From Rhizobiales bacterium Ga0077525 (GTDB taxonomy: Bacteria; Pseudomonadota; Alphaproteobacteria; Rhizobiales; Xanthobacteraceae), in NCBI GenBank assembly GCA_001464835.1, contig LNDS01000008.1:1-49258 (forward strand): a stretch of DNA of 49,258 nt, given 5' to 3'. Under the pieces are notes generated by a model, which had not been told where the DNA came from, did not search any database, and saw only the letters and a program-made list of their open reading frames with translations. A program made the translations under genes and the position numbers. Positions 40,868-48,897 of the stretch are shown piece after piece. The first letter of the stretch is position 1. Every line of letters begins with the position of its first letter.

Positions 40868-41007
40868 CTTGCGGCCCCTTAATCGAGTGAGCCGATCCGG
40901 CGTACCGTGTGCATGGCCCCCGATAGAGTGGGGAACTTCGTTTGTAAAAAGGGTCCATGCAGTAACCAGTGCGGTTCTTTTGTGCCGGAGCGGAATAGGG
41001 GACTGTA

Positions 41008-41205
41008 ATGGGTGAAGTCATCCAATTTCCAGAAGAAGGCAGCTATAGCCGGGGCGGCCGCTATATCGACGGTAATTCCGAATCCGCGACTGTTATCATC
41101 CTTCCCGTAGTCCGGATCGATCGCGATTCGGACGGGACCAACGGCTCGGAACCGGACACAGGCAACAGCTCGGGCCGCAAACGCCGACGCCGCCTGGCCC
41201 GCTGA
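41008..41205 (+). CDS. Small conserved hydrophilic protein, function unknown
   Basis: This 65-residue protein has MGEVIQFPEEGSYSRGGRYI at its start, a short hydrophobic strand (ATVIILPVVRI), and a disordered, basic tail ending GRKRRRRLAR. I do not recognise a domain. It is considered real because ATG 41008 is preceded by AGGGGA (40997-41002) at 5 bases, the reading frame fills the gap exactly, and the next gene starts at the base after its stop (TGA-ATG at 41203-41208), which suggests translational coupling. The arginine-rich tail could bind nucleic acid or a partner protein. Confidence 0.6.
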   Translation: MGEVIQFPEEGSYSRGGRYIDGNSESATVIILPVVRIDRDSDGTNGSEPDTGNSSGRKRRRRLAR

Positions 41206-41967
41206 ATGTTGAATTCGCGGCAGCGGATGTCGATGTCGCGCATCTGGCGCCGACCTCTGCTTGGGCTTGCTGCCTTGGCACTTCTTGCCGGTTGCGAGCA
41301 GGGCGACTTTGGCGAATTGAACCGCGTTTTGGCGCGGGACGACATTCACGATTGGGTCGGCCGCGACAACAAAGCCGGAAAGCCGATCTCGCCATCGAAT
41401 TTTCAATTGACCGACGATGAACGGCAATTGCGCGATCTGGCGTTTCCGCTGATCGAGCCACCACACAAGCGGCAGAAATTCGGTCAGGCCGCACGCGAAT
41501 ACGGGCTGATCCGCACCAGCGCAAGCGATCAGACCGCCTATGCCAATCACCTGATGACGACGCCTGTCCGCTCGCCATCCGCGCTCTACGCGACGCTCAG
41601 CGATGACGTCCGCAACGACAGTAGCCGTCTGCCGCAGTTCTTCGAAACCGCCGGGCGGGTGATCGATATGGATCAGAAGCGCCGCAAGAGCTTGGCTTAC
41701 GTGACTCAACTCGGAGAACTCGAGCGTCAGGATACGATCAACCGCATTGCCGAGAATGCGCGCGTCATTGGCGAGGTGCGCACCAGCTTGACCTATCGCG
41801 CGGCGTCATATCGTTTTGCCCTTGAGCGCCTGGTAATCGCGGCGCCGTCGCCGCAAGCGGTCGATGCCGAGCGTACGCTCAATCAGTTGCAGGCGGACAT
41901 TGCGCGCTATCGCAACCATCCGGCGCCGACCTGGCAACGCGAGCAGAGCCTGGCGTTCCAGCGCTGA
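41206..41967 (+). CDS. Putative lipoprotein, function unknown
   Basis: This 253-residue exported protein has a basic start (residues 1-17), a hydrophobic core LLGLAALALLAGC and a lipobox ending at Cys30, so it should be lipid-modified and anchored in the envelope. The mature part is charged and helical (ERQLRDLAFPLIEPPHKRQKFGQAAREYGLI; AYVTQLGELERQDTINRIAENARVI), with a coiled-coil-like C-terminal half from about 145. I recognise no named family. The start is taken as ATG 41206, contiguous with the upstream stop; ATG 41227 or 41233 would leave a more typical lipoprotein signal and remain possible. It is probably coupled to the 65-residue gene. Confidence 0.65.
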   Translation: MLNSRQRMSMSRIWRRPLLGLAALALLAGCEQGDFGELNRVLARDDIHDWVGRDNKAGKPISPSNFQLTDDERQLRDLAFPLIEPPHKRQKFGQAAREYGLIRTSASDQTAYANHLMTTPVRSPSALYATLSDDVRNDSSRLPQFFETAGRVIDMDQKRRKSLAYVTQLGELERQDTINRIAENARVIGEVRTSLTYRAASYRFALERLVIAAPSPQAVDAERTLNQLQADIARYRNHPAPTWQREQSLAFQR

Positions 41968-42020
41968 TCGGCTGAACGCCGCCGGATAAGATCTGAGGCC
42001 GTCATTGCCGGTCAGGCCGG

Positions 42021-42893
42021 CTAGCCTCTCAGGACGATGCCCACGAGGTCGATAACATTGCGGGCGCCGAGCTTGCGCATGATGTTCTTGCGATGAAATT
42101 CCACCGTCCGAGGACTGATGTCGAGATCGCGGGCCGCTTCTTTGCTCGAAGCGCCCTTGACGACTTGCGCCAACACCACCTGCTCTCGATGGGTTAGGTG
42201 CCGCTTTCCGGGGAATGGCTTCGAGAGAATATTGATAGCGCCATTCAACCTGCCGATCTCGCGCTTCGCTTCGACAAGTTCCGGCGTTTCAAGGAATTCC
42301 CATCGGCCGTCCCGCTTTGCGACCGAGAAATTGTGCGTCCGAGCCACATCGAGTACATCGACGGCGCGGCTTGCCTCAAGACAATAGGTGCAAAGTACGA
42401 TCATTTTCCGGCCGCCAAGGGAACGAGCTAGCTCGGCCTCGTAATCGCGGAACGTTTGCCAAAGGCTGGCCTCGAACCAGAATGCATTGCCGCTGACCCG
42501 CATACCGTCAAAGCCGCGAGCGAGCGCTTCGTCAAGTTTGGCATGCCACCCCCCGGTGATCCGTTGCGGGTCAAAATCGTCGCCCCGGAGATACCATTGG
42601 TAGCCCGGGACGAATTCGATTTGACCATCCCGCAGATACTTCTCGAAATCGGGAACGGATTCGTGCAGCGCTTCGAGGGCCTTCCCTTGGTTGATCGGAT
42701 CGGACACGGCCCAGATGCAGAACTCGCCGCTCGCGAGGCCGGCGCCAAAATAGTCGGCGTGCACGTCATAGAGGTCCTGCTCATTCTCGTAAAAAAGGCA
42801 GATATGCGTGCCCCAAGGCCGGTCGCCGACAGGGTGGAGACCCGTCTTGCGCAACTGATGGACATCTAAAGCGGTTCGCTCATGGCGTGACAT
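42021..42893 (-). CDS. MEDS-domain LuxR-type transcriptional regulator (DcmR-like sensor)
   Basis: This 290-residue regulator has an N-terminal MEDS sensory domain (about 19-180; WGTHICLFYENEQDLYDVHADYFGAGLASGEFCIWAVSD, and later MIVLCTYCLEASRAVDVLDVARTHNFSVAKRDGRWEFL). A C-terminal LuxR/FixJ-type helix-turn-helix follows (about 232-288; HLTHREQVVLAQVVKGASSKEAARDLDISPRTVEFHRKNIMRKLGARN). MEDS domains were named from DcmR, the dichloromethane-responsive repressor, and from archaeal sensors; they are thought to bind small ligands through conserved Cys/His-type residues. ATG 42893 has GGAGG about 9 bases upstream. The gene is divergent from the LOV protein gene with a 271-base gap, so it may regulate it. 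Confidence 0.88.
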   Translation of the reverse strand: MSRHERTALDVHQLRKTGLHPVGDRPWGTHICLFYENEQDLYDVHADYFGAGLASGEFCIWAVSDPINQGKALEALHESVPDFEKYLRDGQIEFVPGYQWYLRGDDFDPQRITGGWHAKLDEALARGFDGMRVSGNAFWFEASLWQTFRDYEAELARSLGGRKMIVLCTYCLEASRAVDVLDVARTHNFSVAKRDGRWEFLETPELVEAKREIGRLNGAINILSKPFPGKRHLTHREQVVLAQVVKGASSKEAARDLDISPRTVEFHRKNIMRKLGARNVIDLVGIVLRG

Positions 42894-42974
42894 CAGGCAC
42901 TACCTCCGCGAACCGTTGTTAGATACCGTTTAGCACGAGTTATTGCCGACGTCACGATTGGATGTCGGCCTTAG

Positions 42975-42992
42975 CCTCGTAACCCTACGAGG
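42975..42992. promoter_or_regulatory. Inverted repeat in the MEDS-regulator/LOV intergenic region
   Basis: CCTCGTA-ACCC-TACGAGG is a perfect 7-base inverted repeat. It sits 82 bases upstream of the LuxR-type regulator start and 173 bases before the LOV gene start. It could be the operator of the regulator. The remainder of 42894-43164 is GC-rich without a convincing gene, although the frame of the LOV gene stays open back to 42943. Confidence 0.4.
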
Positions 42993-43164
42993 TGCCGGGC
43001 CCCGTGACCGCACGAGTTTCGCCATTGGCGGCATTGCGCTAATCCGCCCGCGCGGGTTTCTCGCGGGCTTTGGTAGGGCGAAACCAGGCGAGGCGTTCCC
43101 GCACCCAGGTCCCGCGCGGCAAGGCTCCGCGGCGTCAGCCGGAATCTGCATGAGGACGCCGCGA

Positions 43165-44916
43165 ATGTCAGGCACGAAATCCGTATTGATCGACCGCCTT
43201 CTTCCCTTCTTTTCCGGGTCCAATAGTCGCCAGCTCGGGTACACGAACAAACCGATGCTCGCCGGCATGTCAGTCGAGGCCATTGCCGCGGTGATCGAGG
43301 AGATCGAGGAGGGCGTGCTCATCGCTGACGGCAACGATCCGAGTCTGAAGCTCACCCACGCGAACCGCGCCTTCGAGACCATCACTGGTTATTCCCGCGA
43401 CGAAGCCATCGGCAAGAATTGCCGTTACCTGCAAGGAGGCGACCGGCTTCAGCCGGAAGTCGCCCGAATGCGGGAGGCGATCGCCGACCTGAAGCCCATC
43501 GCTGTCACCTTGCGAAATTACCGCAAGGACGGCCGCATGTTCTGGAATGCCGTCCGTATATTCCCGGTGCCGGGTCCGGGCAAAACAATCCATGTCGTGG
43601 CGCTCCTCAGAGACGTAACCGATCTATATTTCTCCGCCGAGCGGATCGATCGCGCAGAGCATCACGATCAGCTCACCGGCAGCTTGAACCGTTACACCTT
43701 TGTCGAACGGTTTGACGCGCTGACGGCGCGCTCGGCGCAATTGCCGGTCATCGTCAAGGTCAACGTGGCGCAATTCCAGGACATCAACACGAGTTACGGA
43801 TTCGATGTCGGCGACGCGCTTCTGCAACAGACGGTGCAACGGCTGCAGGCGCTTGGCCCCGATTTGATCGCGCGGATCGGTGGCGACGAGTTCGCCATTG
43901 CTTGCCTGGTGGACGGACGCGAGCAGGCCGAGGCCTGGCTGAACCGGATAGGGGTCGCGCTGGGCCAGCGATTTACCCTGCCGGGCGCCTCCATCGAGAT
44001 CAGGTTCGCGACCGGCTTCGTAATCGGGCAGGCCGGCGACAAAGCCATCTCGTTGCTTCGCCGGGCGGGAACCGCACTTCATCACTCGCGGGGCACGCGG
44101 CTTCGCGAAATCCAGGAGTTTGACGCCGCCGATCAGCGCCGTTCGGTTCAGCGGCAACGCATGACCAACGAACTCCAGCAGGCGGTCGCCAACAGCGAAT
44201 TCCTGTTCCACTACCAGCCCCGCGTCGATCTGCGCACCGGGACGATCGTCGGAGCCGAGGCCCTGCTGCGCTGGAATCACAGCGTGTTCGGGTTGCAGCA
44301 CCCCGACCGGTTTATCGAACTCGCCGAGGACACCGGGCTGATACTCGATATCGGTCACTGGGGCCGGTGCGAGGTCGCGCGCTTCGCGGCCGAAGTGAAT
44401 CGGGCCCGAAAAACGCCGCTGCATTTCTCGGTCAACGTCGCGGCAATCGAGTTAAATCACCGGGACATTGTTGCCTCGATTGAAGATGCCGTAAAGGAAA
44501 GCGGCGCAGATCCCGCATGGCTGACACTCGAACTGACCGAACGCATGCTGGCGGACGAGACACCAAAACTTATGGCGATGTTTCATCGGTTGCGTGAAAT
44601 GCGGATCGGTCTGTCGGTCGACGATTTCGGCGTCGGATACTCTTCCTTTCGAAACGTCGATCGGTATCCGCTGACCGAGATCAAGATCGACAGGAGCTTG
44701 GTCGGGGAGATGCAGCAGAGTCCCGCCAAGCGTATCATCATCGCCGCCGTCATCGAGATTGGCGGGGAATTGGGTTTCGATATCGTCGCAGAGGGAATCG
44801 AGACAGAAGCTCAAAAGGACGCGCTCACGGTCATGAACTGCCCTTATGGCCAAGGCTACCTTTTCGGCGCGCCGGTCGAACCCGATGCCTTCAAGGCGCT
44901 CGTGGGAACGAGTTAG
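43165..44916 (+). CDS. LOV-GGDEF-EAL protein, predicted blue-light c-di-GMP phosphodiesterase
   Basis: This 583-residue cytoplasmic signalling protein has a LOV-type PAS domain (about 40-152), then GGDEF (about 165-325) and EAL (about 335-575). The LOV core has the flavin-adduct motif GKNCRYLQ (Cys86, Gln90) and flavin-contacting Asn118 (NYRKDG) and Asn128 (FWN). The usual Gln before RD in the last strand is Leu148 (VVALLRDVT). The GGDEF motif is at 239-243, but the first metal Asp is Asn200 and a nearby Asp is Ala202, so cyclase activity is doubtful. The EAL site looks complete: Glu365, Asn424, Glu456, Asp486-Asp487, Lys507, Glu543 and the QG motif. ATG 43165 is preferred because GAGGA lies 8 bases upstream; ATG 43150 and an open frame to 42943 exist. 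Confidence 0.9.
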   Translation: MSGTKSVLIDRLLPFFSGSNSRQLGYTNKPMLAGMSVEAIAAVIEEIEEGVLIADGNDPSLKLTHANRAFETITGYSRDEAIGKNCRYLQGGDRLQPEVARMREAIADLKPIAVTLRNYRKDGRMFWNAVRIFPVPGPGKTIHVVALLRDVTDLYFSAERIDRAEHHDQLTGSLNRYTFVERFDALTARSAQLPVIVKVNVAQFQDINTSYGFDVGDALLQQTVQRLQALGPDLIARIGGDEFAIACLVDGREQAEAWLNRIGVALGQRFTLPGASIEIRFATGFVIGQAGDKAISLLRRAGTALHHSRGTRLREIQEFDAADQRRSVQRQRMTNELQQAVANSEFLFHYQPRVDLRTGTIVGAEALLRWNHSVFGLQHPDRFIELAEDTGLILDIGHWGRCEVARFAAEVNRARKTPLHFSVNVAAIELNHRDIVASIEDAVKESGADPAWLTLELTERMLADETPKLMAMFHRLREMRIGLSVDDFGVGYSSFRNVDRYPLTEIKIDRSLVGEMQQSPAKRIIIAAVIEIGGELGFDIVAEGIETEAQKDALTVMNCPYGQGYLFGAPVEPDAFKALVGTS

Positions 44917-44973
44917 CTCCAATGCGCGTCTCGAACGGGTGCCAAGCTGGCGCGGCCGATCAGCGTTGGCTGA

Positions 44974-45540
44974 TTAGCGCCCACCGGGCTGCGCCGGCGT
45001 CTGCACCGTGCAACGCGCATTGGCAATTGCGGCTTGCGCGGCCGGCATCAGGCCGGGCTCCGGCGCCAGCGCGCGGATGGCGATTACGCCGGTCGGCGTC
45101 GGCGATTCGACGATCAAACGGTCGGCCGCGGTGATGTCCTCATCATCCGGCATCTGGTCGCGCTGTTCGGCGGTCATCAGATCGAGTTCGATGACGCGGC
45201 GGCCGGCGGCGCGATCGTTGATCGCGTAATAGGCCACGTTATAGCGCGTATAAAACGAGATCGACGTATAGGCGAGGCTGACCGGAACGGTGAGTTTCAA
45301 GGGGCCTTGCGCAAGATCGTAACGGCAGACCGCGCTGGCAAAGGCCGGGTCCATGAAAGGCATGGCGGCGCTTTGCGGCTTCGGCACCGGCAAGGCGGTG
45401 ACGGTGTTGACCGGTGCGATCGGCTCGAGCCGCGCGTAGGCATCCTGCGTCGCGGTGCGGGGCAGGATGATGATCGTGGCCAGATGCACCACGCCGCCGA
45501 GCAGCGCGCCGCCACAGAGCAAAAGCAGCCAGCGGATCAT
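44974..45540 (-). CDS. DUF1254 domain-containing membrane-anchored protein
   Basis: This 188-residue protein has one N-terminal hydrophobic segment (WLLLLCGGALLGGVVHLATIII), then a periplasmic part with DPAFASAVCRYDLAQGPLKLTVPVSLAYTSISFYTRYNVAYYAINDRA. That part resembles the compact DUF1254 found in alphaproteobacteria paired with DUF1214. The Cys pair (Cys92 and the C-terminal ARCTV) may form a disulfide. Its ATG overlaps the stop of the DUF1214 gene (ATGA, 45537-45540), so the two are co-translated. The function is unknown; the larger DUF1254/DUF1214 proteins are envelope proteins, some linked to stress or ligand binding. Confidence 0.75.
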   Translation of the reverse strand: MIRWLLLLCGGALLGGVVHLATIIILPRTATQDAYARLEPIAPVNTVTALPVPKPQSAAMPFMDPAFASAVCRYDLAQGPLKLTVPVSLAYTSISFYTRYNVAYYAINDRAAGRRVIELDLMTAEQRDQMPDDEDITAADRLIVESPTPTGVIAIRALAPEPGLMPAAQAAIANARCTVQTPAQPGGR

Positions 45541-46115
45541 GGGCAGCCCCTGCTGGTGATGCTCGGCATCGGCAGTTCGCGGCCGGCCTTGGTCGAAACG
45601 CCGACGGCGGTGTCATAGAAACGCAGCACCAGGGCATAGCGTTCGGTGCCGCCGGTCGGCAGCCAGTTGCCAGGATTGGCGCGTGGCGCAACCACGATCT
45701 CGAAACTGCCGTCGGCGTGGCGCACGATCTCCTGGCTGGAAAATCCGTAGCGCTCGATCGAATTGGCGACCAGGTCGCCATCGGAATTATACAGCGTCAA
45801 AGTCCAGAAACGCGCCGCCGGGGTGACGCCCGACAGCACGGTCTCGCATCGGCCGTCGAGCAGTCTGCCGCTGTCGTCGGTTTGGGCGGTGAAGGACACG
45901 CCGTCGCCAAGCGCGACTGGCAGTTGGCCCGTGCGTGCAATCGTGGCGCGGGCATAAGGATCGGCATCGGCGGTGCCGGTTTTCGGCCAGGCCGTCCAAC
46001 TGCCGATGGTGAGTGCGCCGAAAGCGGCGCCGCGCGTCAACGCGAAATAGGTCGCGCCGAGGCCGACGGCCGCAGCGACTGCGAGGGCAAACAGCGTTCC
46101 GATCAGCAGCCGCAC
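45537..46115 (-). CDS. DUF1214 domain-containing exported protein
   Basis: This 192-residue protein has an N-terminal hydrophobic segment (LLIGTLFALAVAAAVGLGATYFAL), then the DUF1214 domain: ARFWTLTLYNSDGDLVANSIERYGFSS, FEIVVAPRANPGNWLPTGG and YALVLRFYDTAVG (about 98-172). The NWLPTGG turn is the family hallmark. It starts with GTG 46115 and is coupled to the DUF1254 gene. The envelope role is unknown. It lies downstream of the PBP1a gene on the same strand with a 72-base gap, so joint transcription is possible. Confidence 0.82.
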   Translation of the reverse strand: MRLLIGTLFALAVAAAVGLGATYFALTRGAAFGALTIGSWTAWPKTGTADADPYARATIARTGQLPVALGDGVSFTAQTDDSGRLLDGRCETVLSGVTPAARFWTLTLYNSDGDLVANSIERYGFSSQEIVRHADGSFEIVVAPRANPGNWLPTGGTERYALVLRFYDTAVGVSTKAGRELPMPSITSRGCP

Positions 46116-46187
46116 GTTCCGCTCGCAAAATGGGGAGAGTTGATTCGTACCTACCAGACACTACGCCGGCCGGGGAGGGGCCGCTAA

Positions 46188-48437
46188 TCAGTTCCGGCCG
46201 CTGCGCGGCGGGCTATCGAGGGCCGACGCCACGGCGTTGGGCTTGTTCGCGTCATCGGTCGGCGCCAAAGCCTGGTTCTTTTTGTCGGTCGAGACGGTCG
46301 GGCGCAATGGCGTCATGGCGCGGTTGGCGTCGTCCAGCATGCGTTCGACACGGACCAGGATTTCCGCGCCGCGTTTCGACAGGATCGTCGGCCGCGGCGG
46401 CGGCTGCTCGATCTGTTTGCCGCTGGCGACCTTGACCTCGGGACGCGCCGGCACGCTCACGCCGGGCAACTGCTTAATCTCGATGCCCTGATGGGCGTAA
46501 GCCATGATGGCTTGCCATGTCATCGCCGGCAGCGAACCGCCGGTCATCCGGTTTGTCGGGGTGTAGTCGTCATTGCCGAACCAGACACCGCCGGTATAGT
46601 TGCCCGTGTATCCCATGAACCAGGCGTCGCGGGATTCATTCGTGGTGCCGGTCTTGCCGGCGGCGGCAACGCCGTCGAGGCGCGCGCGGCGGGCGGTGCC
46701 GGATTCGACGACATTGGTCATCATCTTGATCATATCCGCGGCGACGCTGGCCGGCAGAGCGCGCTTCGGCTTCGGACCATCACGGTCGAAGCGCCAGACC
46801 AGATTGCCGTCGCCGGTGCGCACTTCGAGAATCGCATGCGGTTTGACGGCAATGCCGAGATTGGGGAATGTCGCATAGGCGCCGACGTGCTCCAGCATGG
46901 TGACCGCATCGGCGCCGATCGGCAGCGACGGCGTGTCCGGCAGCGGCGTGACGATGCCCATGTCGTGCGCCAGCTTGACGATGCGGTTGCGGCCGAGCCT
47001 TGGATTGCCGTCTCCGATGGCCACCGACAGGCGCACCGCGACGGTGTTGATCGAATGCGTCAGCGCCTGACTGAGCGTCATCGAGCCGCGAAAGTTGCCG
47101 CCGTAATTGCGCGGGCACCAGTTGCCGAGGCAGATCGGCGCATCGACCACGATCGAGTTCGGTTTGAAGCCGTGTTCCAGCGCGGCGGCATAGACATACG
47201 GCTTGAACGACGAGCCAGGCTGGCGCATCGCGTCGGTGGCGCGGTTGAACTGGCTGGCGCCATAATCGCGGCCGCCGACCATGGCGCGCACCGCGCCGTC
47301 ATTTTCCATGATGACCGTATTGGCCTGGCTGGCGTGATATTCCTGGCCGTATTGCCGCAGTGAATTCTCCACCGCCGCGTCGGCAACCTTCTGCAGGCCG
47401 GTGTCGAGCGCGGTGCGAACAATGAACACGCGCTCGGTCATCGACTTCGGCAGCGTATCGACAAGTTGCTTCATCTGATCGAACGCCCAGTCGAGATAAT
47501 AATTCGCCGCGCGTTCGTCGCGCCTATCGACAGGGGTGGCGGGGTGACGACGCGCACCGAACACCTGGCCTTCGGTCATGAATCCGGCTTCGACGAGGTT
47601 ATCCAAGACGACGTTGGCCCGCGCGCGCGCCGCCGGCAGATTGACGTGCGGCGCGAACTTGGTCGGCGCCTTGAACAGGCCGGCCAGCATCGCGCCTTCG
47701 GCCAAATTCACGTCGCGCGCCGACTTGTTGAAATAATACTGCGCCGCGGCGTCGACGCCGAAGGCGCCGCCGCCCATATAGGCGCGGTCGAGGTACAGCT
47801 TCAAAATCTCGTTCTTGGTCAGCCGCGCTTCCAGCCACATGGCGAGGAACGCTTCCTTGATCTTGCGGTCCAGCGTGCGCTCGTTCGACAGAAACAGGTT
47901 CTTGGCCAATTGCTGCGACAGCGACGAGCCGCCCTGGACGACGCCGCCGGCGCGCGCATTGGTGACGACGGCGCGCAAGGTGCCGCCGATGTCGATGCCG
48001 AAATGCTCGTAGAAGCGCCGGTCTTCGGTGGCCAGCACCGCCTTGATCAGGTTGTCCGGGAACTGGTCGAGCGGGATCGAATCGTTGTGGCGGATGCCGC
48101 GCGAGCCGACCTCGTTGCCGTAGCGGTCGAGAAAGGTCACCGCCAGCTCGGATTTTTTGAGCCAGTCGCCGTCGGCGGTCAGCTGGAAGGCCGGCGTCGC
48201 CAAAGCCAGCAGCAGCACGCCGCCGGCGCAGCCCAAAGTGGCACCTTCCGAGGTCAGCTCGACCGCCCAGCGCCGCCAGCCGGCGGTGTGGAAGCGGTCC
48301 ATGAAGGTGGAAAAGCGCTCGTAGCCCTCGCGCGAGCCTGAGGCCGAGCGGAACACGCTGAAATCGACCCAGGCGTCGATGGCCAGCATCGCGCGCTTGA
48401 GTTTCGGCTTCCAATCCTCGGGAAACAGGTCGCGCAA
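46188..48437 (-). CDS. Penicillin-binding protein 1A (bifunctional glycosyltransferase/transpeptidase)
   Basis: This 749-residue class A PBP polymerises and cross-links peptidoglycan outside the inner membrane. A cytoplasmic N-terminal segment (about 65 residues, longer than usual) precedes one membrane helix (about 66-85). The GT51 domain has catalytic Glu138 (LATEDRRFYEHFG), GGSSLSQQLAKNLFLS and RKIKEAFLAMWLE. The transpeptidase has S409-x2-K412 (PGSSFKPY), S462-x-N464 (SIN) and KTG at 595-597. The C-terminal 80 residues are low-complexity and Pro/Lys-rich. Translation starts at TTG 48437; no strong Shine-Dalgarno sequence is visible, so the start is uncertain. DUF1214/DUF1254 genes follow on the same strand. 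Confidence 0.95.
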   Translation of the reverse strand: MRDLFPEDWKPKLKRAMLAIDAWVDFSVFRSASGSREGYERFSTFMDRFHTAGWRRWAVELTSEGATLGCAGGVLLLALATPAFQLTADGDWLKKSELAVTFLDRYGNEVGSRGIRHNDSIPLDQFPDNLIKAVLATEDRRFYEHFGIDIGGTLRAVVTNARAGGVVQGGSSLSQQLAKNLFLSNERTLDRKIKEAFLAMWLEARLTKNEILKLYLDRAYMGGGAFGVDAAAQYYFNKSARDVNLAEGAMLAGLFKAPTKFAPHVNLPAARARANVVLDNLVEAGFMTEGQVFGARRHPATPVDRRDERAANYYLDWAFDQMKQLVDTLPKSMTERVFIVRTALDTGLQKVADAAVENSLRQYGQEYHASQANTVIMENDGAVRAMVGGRDYGASQFNRATDAMRQPGSSFKPYVYAAALEHGFKPNSIVVDAPICLGNWCPRNYGGNFRGSMTLSQALTHSINTVAVRLSVAIGDGNPRLGRNRIVKLAHDMGIVTPLPDTPSLPIGADAVTMLEHVGAYATFPNLGIAVKPHAILEVRTGDGNLVWRFDRDGPKPKRALPASVAADMIKMMTNVVESGTARRARLDGVAAAGKTGTTNESRDAWFMGYTGNYTGGVWFGNDDYTPTNRMTGGSLPAMTWQAIMAYAHQGIEIKQLPGVSVPARPEVKVASGKQIEQPPPRPTILSKRGAEILVRVERMLDDANRAMTPLRPTVSTDKKNQALAPTDDANKPNAVASALDSPPRSGRN

Positions 48438-48681
48438 GGCGGTTTATGCCCTTATCTGGTGGCCGAATGCCCTTTAACCGGCAACCGGTGGCGAAAAACG
48501 GACGCTTCCGCCCGCGTCGCCGCCAATATAGCGGATCGGCAGGCGATTTCCCATAATTCCGTCGCGGTTCCGGCGGGTTAATGGCGGGGAAGGTGAACGG
48601 GAACTGGGGCGGAAATAGGGGGAGCCCTTGTCACGCGCTGCGGGTCAAGACGCCCGACGGCCGTTGCCGGCTACTGCCATG

Positions 48682-48699
48682 TGCTATACATGTATAGCA
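48682..48699. promoter_or_regulatory. Operator palindrome of the toxin-antitoxin locus
   Basis: TGCTATACATGTATAGCA is a perfect 18-bp palindrome with its centre 24 bases before the antitoxin ATG. It contains TATACA (48685-48690), a possible -10 element, so bound ribbon-helix-helix antitoxin would block RNA polymerase: the usual autoregulation of such loci. The rest of 48438-48681 shows no gene; it holds short GC hairpins only. Confidence 0.75.
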
Positions 48700-48714
48700 A
48701 CAGGAGTTGCCCGG

Positions 48715-48894
48715 ATGCTGGCGCTGCGATTGCCCCCCGATATCGAAAAGCGGCTTGACGCGCTCGCCAAGAAAACCGGCCGCACCAAGAGCTTCTACGC
48801 CCGCGAGGCGATTTTGCGGCAGATCGAGGATATCGAGGACGATTATCTGGCGCGCAAGCGGCTGGCGCGCGGCGGCCCGCGTGCGGCGGGTTGA
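48715..48894 (+). CDS. Ribbon-helix-helix antitoxin (RelB/DinJ/ParD-like)
   Basis: This 59-residue protein has a ribbon-helix-helix pattern: the DNA-binding strand MLALRLPPDIEKRLD, then two helices ALAKKTGRTKSFYAREAILRQIEDIED, with the RTKSFYAREA turn typical of RelB/CopG antitoxins. A toxin-binding C-terminal tail (DYLARKRLARGG) follows. ATG 48715 is preferred to the extended frame from 48628: AGGAG lies about 8 bases upstream and the longer form would run through the operator palindrome. The antitoxin stop at 48894 is 4 bases before the expected toxin start. The downstream toxin gene appears frameshifted. Confidence 0.85.
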   Translation: MLALRLPPDIEKRLDALAKKTGRTKSFYAREAILRQIEDIEDDYLARKRLARGGPRAAG

Positions 48895-48897
48895 GCC

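Noticed and set aside
40879..41709. 276-residue minus-strand frame across the small-protein and lipoprotein genes
   Set aside because: It is the antisense of two better-supported genes; the translation has no recognisable motif and typical GC-driven shadow composition.
42970..43000. Possible tRNA-like hairpin near CCTCGTAACCCTACGAGG
   Set aside because: Only one stem is present; there are no D- or T-arms, acceptor stem or CCA, so it is treated as an operator-like inverted repeat.
42943..43164. 74-residue N-terminal extension of the LOV protein
   Set aside because: No domain pattern and no Shine-Dalgarno sequence at 42943, while 43165 has GAGGA at 8 bases. The open frame is noted because an unusual extension cannot be wholly excluded.
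48628..48714. N-terminal extension of the antitoxin
   Set aside because: Would translate through the 18-bp operator and lacks a ribosome-binding site; ATG 48715 has AGGAG upstream and starts at the RHH strand.
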